A stretch of DNA of 20,022 nucleotides, from positions 6,771 through 26,792 of the forward strand of contig WRMX01000004.1 of the NCBI GenBank assembly GCA_009776905.1, written 5' to 3'. The notes below the pieces were generated by a model. That model had not been told where the DNA came from, made no database searches, and worked only from the letters and a program-made list of their open reading frames with translations. The DNA comes from Oscillospiraceae bacterium (lineage in GTDB: Bacteria > Bacillota > Clostridia > Oscillospirales > Oscillospiraceae). Below are positions 1 to 6,422 of this stretch, piece by piece; within the stretch, counting starts at the first letter, position 1; each line of letters opens with the position of its first letter. Both the position numbers and the translations under genes were made by a program.

Positions 1-1317
1 CAGATGGATCATAGTTCCAACAGACAAATCGAAGGGACCGGGCTGGGACTGCCGATTACGAACAGGCTTGCCGATTTGATGGACGGAGACATCAGCGTCG
101 AGAGCGAATATGGGGTAGGAAGCACCTTTACTGTAAAGCTCCGGCAGGCATCTGTGACGCAGGAAGTCATCGGCGCTGACGTTATGGAAAGTCTGAAAAA
201 CTTCCATTATATCGATGGCAAACGAAACCGCCATGCGCAGATCAATCGCATCCGCCTGCCATATGCGCATGTGCTCATCGTCGATGACAACAAGACAAAT
301 CTCGATGTCGCAAAAGGATTGATGAAGCCATACGGCATGCGTATCGATTGCGTAGACAGCGGCATGCGCGCTCTCGAAGCTGTCAGCTCGGGCGACAATA
401 CGTACGATGCGGTGTTTATGGACCATATGATGCCCGGCATGGATGGCATAGAGGCTGCGAGAGCTATCCGGGCCATTGACTCCGAATATGCAAAGAACCT
501 GCCGATCATCGCATTCACGGCAAACGCGATAGCCGGAAACGAGGAGATGTATCTGAGCGAAGGGTTTCAAGCATATTTGACAAAACCAATCGATATTTCC
601 CGCCTCGACGATATCATCAAGCATTGGGTCCGCAACAAAGAGAAAGAGAAGGAGTATGAGGACAGCGGGGAAAATCTCGACAGGAGAGCGGGCAGGGACA
701 GGCGTGTCGCGGATCGGCGCACGGATACCACAGATTCTGCATCGTTGGAGATCGCAATACGCGGGATCGATGTTGAAAAGGGCATCGAACGCTTCAATGG
801 CGATGCTGACATGTATTTAGACATTCTACATTCCTTTGCTTCAAACACGCGCCCATTGATTGGCATTATATCCAGTCCCGGCTCAGCGAATCTCAGCGAA
901 TATGCGACGACCGTGCATGGAATTAAAGGTTCCGCCCGTGGTATCTGCGCATATGGCCTCGGCGATCTGGCGGAAAAGCTGGAAAAAGCAGCAAAAGCCT
1001 CCGACATTGATTATGTCTTGAATCATAACGAACTTCTGCTCGATTCCATACATACGTTGATCTACGACATTGAAAACCTGCTTTCATCAAAAGCGCCTAT
1101 GCAGGACAAACCGCAAAAAAGCAAACCGGACGAATCTTTGCTCGAAAAGCTGCGCGATGCTTGTGAAAAATACAGCATGGATGACGTTGAAGATATAATG
1201 GCTGAAATAGACGAGTATCAGTACAGCGAGGATAACGGTCTCGTTGAATGGCTCAAAGAAAACGTGCACCTGACTAACTTCAAGCACATTACGCAACGCC
1301 TGGCCAGGGGAGGGTAA
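1..1317 (+). CDS. Hybrid histidine kinase, type A (5'-truncated by window edge): HATPase end, receiver, HPt
   Basis: C-terminal 438 residues of a soluble hybrid sensor kinase; the start, sensor and His-box lie upstream of the window. Residues 1-50 end the HATPase domain, with the G2 box GTGLGL. A receiver at about 85-210 has an acidic pair (VDDN), phospho-acceptor Asp141 (FMDHMMPGMDG), a Thr (FTAN) and Lys (TKP). An Arg-rich linker (DRRAGRDRRVADRR) leads to an HPt domain with phospho-His306 (VHGIKGS), then a helical tail of about 55 residues. Expected role: ATP-driven phosphorelay His to Asp to HPt-His in the cytoplasm. It is closely similar along its whole visible length to the kinase at 3314-6106, so the missing part probably resembles that protein. 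The next kinase starts 5 bases after the stop, so they are co-transcribed. The family is certain; signal and target are unknown. Confidence 0.96.
   Translation, partial: QMDHSSNRQIEGTGLGLPITNRLADLMDGDISVESEYGVGSTFTVKLRQASVTQEVIGADVMESLKNFHYIDGKRNRHAQINRIRLPYAHVLIVDDNKTNLDVAKGLMKPYGMRIDCVDSGMRALEAVSSGDNTYDAVFMDHMMPGMDGIEAARAIRAIDSEYAKNLPIIAFTANAIAGNEEMYLSEGFQAYLTKPIDISRLDDIIKHWVRNKEKEKEYEDSGENLDRRAGRDRRVADRRTDTTDSASLEIAIRGIDVEKGIERFNGDADMYLDILHSFASNTRPLIGIISSPGSANLSEYATTVHGIKGSARGICAYGLGDLAEKLEKAAKASDIDYVLNHNELLLDSIHTLIYDIENLLSSKAPMQDKPQKSKPDESLLEKLRDACEKYSMDDVEDIMAEIDEYQYSEDNGLVEWLKENVHLTNFKHITQRLARGG
1306..1314 (+). promoter_or_regulatory. Ribosome binding site that selects a TTG start
   Basis: AGGGGAGGG lies over the last codons of the upstream kinase. 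It sits 8 bases before the TTG at 1323 but 17 bases before the in-frame ATG at 1332. The spacing favours TTG as the true start of the 659-residue kinase. Confidence 0.75.
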
Positions 1318-1322
1318 CACAC

Positions 1323-3302
1323 TTGGAAACAATGCGAAAAAGAATCATTCTGGTCGATGACAGCATCTCGACGCTGGATCAAGGACGGAGCATACTCAAG
1401 GCTTATTACGAGACATATCCCGCAGAGTCGGCGGAAAGGCTGTTTGAGATACTCGAAAACATCATGCCTGATCTCATCTTGCTCGATATCGAAATGCCCG
1501 GCATGGACGGATATGAAACGATCAAAAAACTCAAGGCCGACGAACGATTCTTCGACATCCCGGTCATATTCCTCACGGCAAAATCCGATGAAAGCAGCGA
1601 AAGCGAAGGTTTTGACCTTGGGGCTGCGGATTATATATCAAAGCCGTTTTCCATGCCGCTTCTGCTGAAACGCATCGAAAACCAATTGTTGATCGTCAAC
1701 AGAGCCAATGAACTGAAGGCCGCTCTAAACGAAGCCAAGAGCGCCAGCCTGGCAAAAGGGAGTTTCCTGGCAAACATGAGCCATGAGATCAGAACTCCTA
1801 TGAACGCCATAATTGGCATGACTCAAATTGCGGAGAAAACCGACGATGCCGAGAAGCTGAAGTATTGCCTTTCCATGATTGAAAACTCGTCGACGCACCT
1901 CTTAGGCATCATCAACGATATCCTCGATATGTCAAAAATCGAAGCCGGCAAACTGGAACTTGAAAACACATCCATCGATATAAAAAACATGCTCATCCGC
2001 ATCAGCAACCTCATCACGGAAAAAGTAGAGAACAAGAACATCAGGTATAATGTCATTCTGGACGAAACCGTCGGGAAGCGGTATATCGGCGATGAATTAA
2101 GGCTCTCCCAGGTAATAACCAATCTTTTGTCCAACGCAGTTAAGTTTACTCCGGAAAATGGGAAGATCGAACTGACGATTGACAGGATTAAAGAAGAGGT
2201 CAATTGCAGCACGCTCCGTTTCGCCGTCAACGATACGGGTATCGGCATGACAGAAGACCAACTCGGCAGGTTGTTCACAGCGTTCGTTCAGCTTGAAAAC
2301 GGCACCGCACGTAAATATGGAGGTACGGGCCTCGGGCTCACAATTTCCAAGAGCATCGTTGATAAAATGGGCGGCAGGATTTGGGCGGCATCCGAGGTCG
2401 GCAAAGGCTCCTCATTCATTTTTGAAGTGAAGCTGGAGCGTGTCGACAGCATTGGCAACGAAATCACCCGCTTAAACGACCCTCTCAAAGACATAAAGCT
2501 GCTCATTATCGATGCTGACACTAGAGAAGCGGACTATCTGAAGATCATATTGAGCAGCTTTGGCATCAATGCAGAAATCGCTGAAAATCTGGAAAAGGCG
2601 CTCGGCCTGATCATTGCATCCAGGGATGGGCAGCGCCCATATGATGTCGTCTTTCTGGATTATATATTCGCCGACGACAGCGGCATCAAGCGTATTGTCG
2701 ATGCTCGCATCGATGCCGATACAGGGCGATTCGCCGTCATGTCGTCTTTCCTCCATTGGACAAAAATAGAAGATTCGTTGAAAGCTATCGGCATAGATAA
2801 ATATATCCCAAAACCTCTTTTCCCATCATATCTGCTTGATGCGATCAACGAAATCACAGGAGGGGTCATTCGCATGTCGCCGGATGATCGAGGCGATGAG
2901 GCTGATGCGCCGGACTTTTCCGGAATCTCGCTGCTCCTTGCCGAGGATGTTGAGATTAACAGCGAAATCTTCATCTCGCTGCTTGAAAACACGAAAATCG
3001 ACATCGACGTTGCGGAAAATGGCCGTATCGCAGTCGAGATGTTTAAGAATGATCCCCACAAATATGACATTATCATCATGGACGTCCAAATGCCTGAGAT
3101 GGATGGCTTGGAAGCGACGTCGGCAATCCGCGCCATCGATTCCGACAAGGCGAGGTCCATCCCGATAGTCGCCATGACTGCGAATGTTTTTAAAGAGGAT
3201 GTTGACAAATGCCTGCAGAGCGGTATGAATGACCACTTGGCGAAACCGATTGAAGTAGGCGCTGTTATAGAAAAAATATCGCATTATTGCAAAAAATGCT
3301 AG
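1323..3302 (+). CDS. Hybrid histidine kinase, type B: receiver-HisKA-HATPase-diverged receiver-receiver
   Basis: A 659-residue soluble kinase with no membrane segment. The N-terminal receiver (about 5-125) has Asp55 (LLDIEMPGMDG). HisKA follows directly with His154 in the H-box (NMSHEIRTP). The HATPase (about 250-370) has N box (QVITNLLSNAVKF), DTGIGM and GTGLGL. A diverged receiver (about 390-510) keeps Asp446 (FLDY) and a KP motif but has DAD as its acidic cluster. A terminal receiver (about 534-655) has Asp587 (IMDVQMPEMDG), T and K. There is no HPt, so onward transfer probably uses a separate protein; the HPt of the adjacent type A kinases is an obvious candidate (inference). An N-terminal receiver in place of a sensor suggests that it responds to phosphorylation by another kinase. 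It lacks the two PAS domains found in its paralogue at 6423-9149. The start is TTG, from ribosome site spacing. Confidence 0.97.
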   Translation: METMRKRIILVDDSISTLDQGRSILKAYYETYPAESAERLFEILENIMPDLILLDIEMPGMDGYETIKKLKADERFFDIPVIFLTAKSDESSESEGFDLGAADYISKPFSMPLLLKRIENQLLIVNRANELKAALNEAKSASLAKGSFLANMSHEIRTPMNAIIGMTQIAEKTDDAEKLKYCLSMIENSSTHLLGIINDILDMSKIEAGKLELENTSIDIKNMLIRISNLITEKVENKNIRYNVILDETVGKRYIGDELRLSQVITNLLSNAVKFTPENGKIELTIDRIKEEVNCSTLRFAVNDTGIGMTEDQLGRLFTAFVQLENGTARKYGGTGLGLTISKSIVDKMGGRIWAASEVGKGSSFIFEVKLERVDSIGNEITRLNDPLKDIKLLIIDADTREADYLKIILSSFGINAEIAENLEKALGLIIASRDGQRPYDVVFLDYIFADDSGIKRIVDARIDADTGRFAVMSSFLHWTKIEDSLKAIGIDKYIPKPLFPSYLLDAINEITGGVIRMSPDDRGDEADAPDFSGISLLLAEDVEINSEIFISLLENTKIDIDVAENGRIAVEMFKNDPHKYDIIIMDVQMPEMDGLEATSAIRAIDSDKARSIPIVAMTANVFKEDVDKCLQSGMNDHLAKPIEVGAVIEKISHYCKKC

Positions 3303-3305
3303 GAG
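3301..3305 (+). promoter_or_regulatory. Ribosome binding site deciding the start at 3314
   Basis: AGGAG overlaps the TAG stop of the upstream kinase and lies 8 bases before the ATG at 3314. The longer in-frame ATG at 3287 would overlap the upstream gene and has no comparable site. Confidence 0.8.
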
Positions 3306-3313
3306 TGGTCTCA

Positions 3314-6106
3314 ATGCCAAATCACGCCGAACACACCATATCTCAGGATGTCACAGCAATCCACGACCTCGAACAGCGTGGCATATTGCTTGATGCGGTC
3401 AACAATGCCGCCAAAGTCCTGCTGACTGCCGACGACGACAGCTTTGAATCGTCAATCCTGACCGGCATGGAGCTGATGGGGCGTTGCGTGAACGCCGACC
3501 GCGTATATATCATGAAAAACGAAATGATAGATGGCAGGCTGCATTTTGTCTATCAATATGAATGGACGAGCAATCTCGGAAAGCAGGGGACGCATATCGG
3601 CAAGGGGACAAAGGTGCCCTATGCCTTCGACCCCGAATGGGCAGAACGATTCGCGCAGGGCGAGTGTTTGAACGGCCCTCTGCACAGTCTGTCGCAAAAT
3701 CTGCAAAGCTTCTTCAGCCGCATCGAGATAAAGACAGTGCTGGTGATGCCGATATTCATTCGTGAGCATTTCTGGGGATTGGCCAGTTTTTCGGATTGTT
3801 CGAACGAGCTGTATTATTCTGACGAGCAGATTAATATTCTTCGTTCCGGAGTTTTGATGATAGTCAGCTCACTCACTCGCAACGAACAAACAACCGAATC
3901 CCGCCATTTGGCGGAAAAGTTGAAGGCAATCGTCTCAAACTATCCCGGGGTCATTTGCGCTGCGGACAAGGATTTCAATATGACTTTGTTTGACGGTTTA
4001 CTTTTGCCGTCGCTTGTTGATAAAGATTTGTTTTATGAAAACCAGTCCCTCGAAGTCGCGCTCAAAAAAGACGAATACAAGCATATTTTGGATAAGGTTC
4101 GCATGACCTTCACAGATGGTCCGCAGGACTGGACTTTTGAAGCGAACAACAAAGTCATCCGCATGACAACAACGCCGATTTATAATGACCGCGGCGAAGT
4201 CAGCGGCGCGATGGGGCGCATAGACGATGTCACGGAGATGACGCGGCTGCAAGCCGAGCTTGAAAAAGCCTTGGGCGATGCCCAGCGCGCCAATAACGCT
4301 AAAAGTGACTTCCTTGCGAATATGAGCCACGAGATGCGCACTCCTTTGAATGCGGTAATCGGTCTTTCCGGGCTGAGCCTCGAAAGCGGAATGCTCAGCG
4401 AAGAGGACAACTCAAACATAGAAAAGGTTTACAGCGCAGGCACTACGCTGCTCAATATAGTCAATGACATTCTCGACATTTCAAAGATCGAAGCAGGCAA
4501 GCTGGAGCTTGTGCCCGTCAATTATGATGTTCCAAGCCTGATCAACGACACCATCACTCAAAACATTCTTCGCATCGGCGACAAGCCGATCTCTTTCAGC
4601 TTGGATATTTCCGAAAAATTGTTCGGACGCCTGTATGGAGATGAACTGAGAATCAAGCAGATCATGAATAATCTGCTCTCCAATGCGATCAAATATACAA
4701 ACTCCGGAACTGTCGAGCTGGGAGTGAGCAGCGTCCGCGACGGCGACAAGGTATGGCTCACAATCACAGTCAAAGACACCGGCAGCGGCATCAGAGAAGA
4801 AGACATGGCCGATCTTTTTTCCGATTATGCCCAGATGGATATAGAGTCCAATCGCAAGATTGAGGGGACCGGGCTTGGCCTTCCGATTACAAAAAGGCTC
4901 GTCGAGATTATGGAGGGCACGATTGGCGTCGAGAGCGAATATGGCAAAGGCAGCGTTTTCACGGTGCGTCTGGCGCAGAAATATATCGATGCTTCGATTA
5001 TCGGCGCAAATGTCGTGGAAAACTTGAAGAACTTCCATTATACGGACAACAAGCGCGACCGCAACGTGCGCTTCACTCGTATTAGCTTGCCATACGCAAG
5101 AGTTCTGGTCGTCGATGACGACGCGACGAACCTTGTCGTCGCCAGGGGCTTGATGAAACCTTATGAGATGCAGGTCGACTGCGTTGAAAGCGGGCAGCAA
5201 GCCATCGAGGCCATTCTGGCAGAAGAAGGCAGATATAACGCAGTGTTCATGGATCATATGATGTCCGGCATGGACGGAATTGAGGCCATGTTGAAGATCA
5301 GGGAGATTGATTCTGAATATGCTCGGAAAGTGCCGATCATTGCGCTCACTGCAAATGCGACCATCGGCAACGAAGAGATGTTCCTTGACAAAGGATTTCA
5401 AGCCTTCCTGACAAAGCCCATCGATATTCCGAGGCTGGATGAAGTAATTCGCAGATGGGTACGTGACAAGGAAAAAGAAAAGCTCATGCCCGCAGACACG
5501 AAAGCTCCTCCTGCCGATGTCTCCACCGGAGGCGGTTTGCCCGAGATCCCCGGCATCGATGCGCGCAAGGGCTTGAACATCTATGTCGGCGACATGGACA
5601 TATACATTACTGTCTTGCGTGCTTATGCCGACAATACTCCCGCGACGGTCGAGCAACTGCGCAACGTCTCGGCTGAAACGCTTAAGGAATATGCCATAAA
5701 AGTCCATGCGCTCAAAGGATCCAGCGCGAACATAGGCGCCGAAAACATCAGGGAGCGCGCTGCCGATATGGAAGCCATGGCAAAAGCCGGCGACCTCGAC
5801 GGCGTACTGAAACTCAACAGCGACCTTCTGCGCGATGCGGACATTCTGATCGATAATGTCAAGGCTTGGCTCAATAATCTTGACTCGCAAAACGCGAAGC
5901 CGCGCATGCCGGCTCCCGACCCGGCAGTTCTGATGCAATTGCGCGAGTGTTTGTCCGAATATGACATGAGTGGCATTGATGATGTGATGGATGTCTTAGA
6001 TAGTTATGAATATGATAACCATGCGGATTTGATTGCTTCGTTAAAGAACAGCATCATTAGTTCGGACTTCGATGATGCGATCGCTATGATAGATGATATA
6101 ACGTGA
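3314..6106 (+). CDS. Hybrid histidine kinase, type A: GAF-PAS-HisKA-HATPase-receiver-HPt
   Basis: A 930-residue soluble kinase. A GAF-like domain (about 10-190) is followed by a PAS-like domain (about 200-310, starting LKAIVSNYPGVICAADK). HisKA carries His339 (NMSHEMRTP). The HATPase has N box (QIMNNLLSNAIKY), DTGSGI and GTGLGL. A receiver has VDDD and Asp647 (FMDHMMSGMDG), then TAN and TKP. The HPt has His798 (VHALKGSS), followed by a helical tail shared with the 1-1317 kinase. GAF and PAS domains suggest sensing of an intracellular small ligand or redox state, but no ligand residue can be named. The protein carries every His/Asp step of a phosphorelay except the final response regulator. 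It starts 11 bases after the upstream stop, so it belongs to the same operon. Its TGA stop lies inside the left end of the intergenic repeat at 6101. Confidence 0.97.
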   Translation: MPNHAEHTISQDVTAIHDLEQRGILLDAVNNAAKVLLTADDDSFESSILTGMELMGRCVNADRVYIMKNEMIDGRLHFVYQYEWTSNLGKQGTHIGKGTKVPYAFDPEWAERFAQGECLNGPLHSLSQNLQSFFSRIEIKTVLVMPIFIREHFWGLASFSDCSNELYYSDEQINILRSGVLMIVSSLTRNEQTTESRHLAEKLKAIVSNYPGVICAADKDFNMTLFDGLLLPSLVDKDLFYENQSLEVALKKDEYKHILDKVRMTFTDGPQDWTFEANNKVIRMTTTPIYNDRGEVSGAMGRIDDVTEMTRLQAELEKALGDAQRANNAKSDFLANMSHEMRTPLNAVIGLSGLSLESGMLSEEDNSNIEKVYSAGTTLLNIVNDILDISKIEAGKLELVPVNYDVPSLINDTITQNILRIGDKPISFSLDISEKLFGRLYGDELRIKQIMNNLLSNAIKYTNSGTVELGVSSVRDGDKVWLTITVKDTGSGIREEDMADLFSDYAQMDIESNRKIEGTGLGLPITKRLVEIMEGTIGVESEYGKGSVFTVRLAQKYIDASIIGANVVENLKNFHYTDNKRDRNVRFTRISLPYARVLVVDDDATNLVVARGLMKPYEMQVDCVESGQQAIEAILAEEGRYNAVFMDHMMSGMDGIEAMLKIREIDSEYARKVPIIALTANATIGNEEMFLDKGFQAFLTKPIDIPRLDEVIRRWVRDKEKEKLMPADTKAPPADVSTGGGLPEIPGIDARKGLNIYVGDMDIYITVLRAYADNTPATVEQLRNVSAETLKEYAIKVHALKGSSANIGAENIRERAADMEAMAKAGDLDGVLKLNSDLLRDADILIDNVKAWLNNLDSQNAKPRMPAPDPAVLMQLRECLSEYDMSGIDDVMDVLDSYEYDNHADLIASLKNSIISSDFDDAIAMIDDIT

Positions 6107-6237
6107 GGGCTCCGCCCCCACAGCCCGGACGCCGCGCGCTCCGGCTAATTCGCATTACGGCCGAAATGAATTCGGCCTGCGAATTCTAGGCTCCGCGCCG
6201 GCGCACCGCGCTTCGCGCGGCGAAAGTACCTAAGCGC
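6101..6237 (+). repeat. Intergenic multi-hairpin repeat, copy 1 (long form)
   Basis: It begins ACGTGAGGGCTCCGCCCCCA and contains successive hairpins. These are 6103-6109/6115-6121 with one mismatch, 6122-6129/6140-6146 with a bulge, and a strong double stem 6147-6154/6178-6185 (AATTCGCA/TGCGAATT) enclosing 6159-6165/6171-6177 (GGCCGAA/TTCGGCC). A further hairpin is 6206-6211/6215-6220 (CCGCGC/GCGCGG, loop TTC). Bases 6101-6196 are identical to 6286-6381, and the whole unit resembles 13647-13780. It starts within the stop codon of the upstream kinase. No ORF or T-tract is present, so it is neither a transposase gene nor a typical terminator. Confidence 0.9.
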
Positions 6238-6285
6238 AGTAAATTTACTTATTATTTGTTAGTGTTATGAAGCGCTTTGGTACTT
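6224..6285 (+). repeat. Terminal stem-loop of the intergenic repeat (copy 1)
   Basis: AAGTACCTAAGCGC (6224-6237) pairs with GCGCTTTGGTACTT (6272-6285) with one mismatch. The 34-base loop contains the palindrome AGTAAATTTACT (6238-6249) and the pattern CTT-N4-TWTRTT-N3-GTT. The same architecture, with different stem sequences, recurs at 9190-9243 and 13775-13831. Confidence 0.8.
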
Positions 6286-6381
6286 ACGTGAGGGCTCCGC
6301 CCCCACAGCCCGGACGCCGCGCGCTCCGGCTAATTCGCATTACGGCCGAAATGAATTCGGCCTGCGAATTCTAGGCTCCGC
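6286..6381 (+). repeat. Intergenic multi-hairpin repeat, copy 2 (truncated, identical to copy 1)
   Basis: All 96 bases match 6101-6196 exactly at an offset of 185. The similarity stops after CTCCGC, so the right half (GCGC hairpin and terminal stem-loop) is missing. It sits immediately upstream of the leader of the kinase at 6423 and is probably transcribed with it. Perfect identity implies recent duplication or gene conversion. The rest of this 316-base gap (6382-6422) holds only the leader and a GGGGAGG ribosome site at 6410-6416. No convincing promoter was identified. Confidence 0.95.
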
Positions 6382-6422
6382 CATCCAAATGTAGCGCATT
6401 ATACTTTCAGGGGAGGCAAAAA

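Noticed and set aside
3287..3313. Upstream ATG for the second type A kinase
   Set aside because: It overlaps the preceding gene and lacks a suitably spaced ribosome site. AGGAG at 3301 fits the ATG at 3314.
4481..5938. Minus-strand open frame of 485 codons
   Set aside because: It lies wholly antisense to a well-supported hybrid kinase, has no recognisable domain and reads as a codon-bias shadow.
6206..6285. Rho-independent terminator
   Set aside because: The hairpins are GC-rich but no T-run follows any stem on either strand.
6101..6381. CRISPR array
   Set aside because: Only two copies, each 96 bases with strong internal hairpins; there are no regular spacers and no cas genes.
6400..6405. 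TATACT before the last kinase as a -10 box
   Set aside because: Transcription would start inside the ribosome binding site and no -35 box is visible at the right distance.
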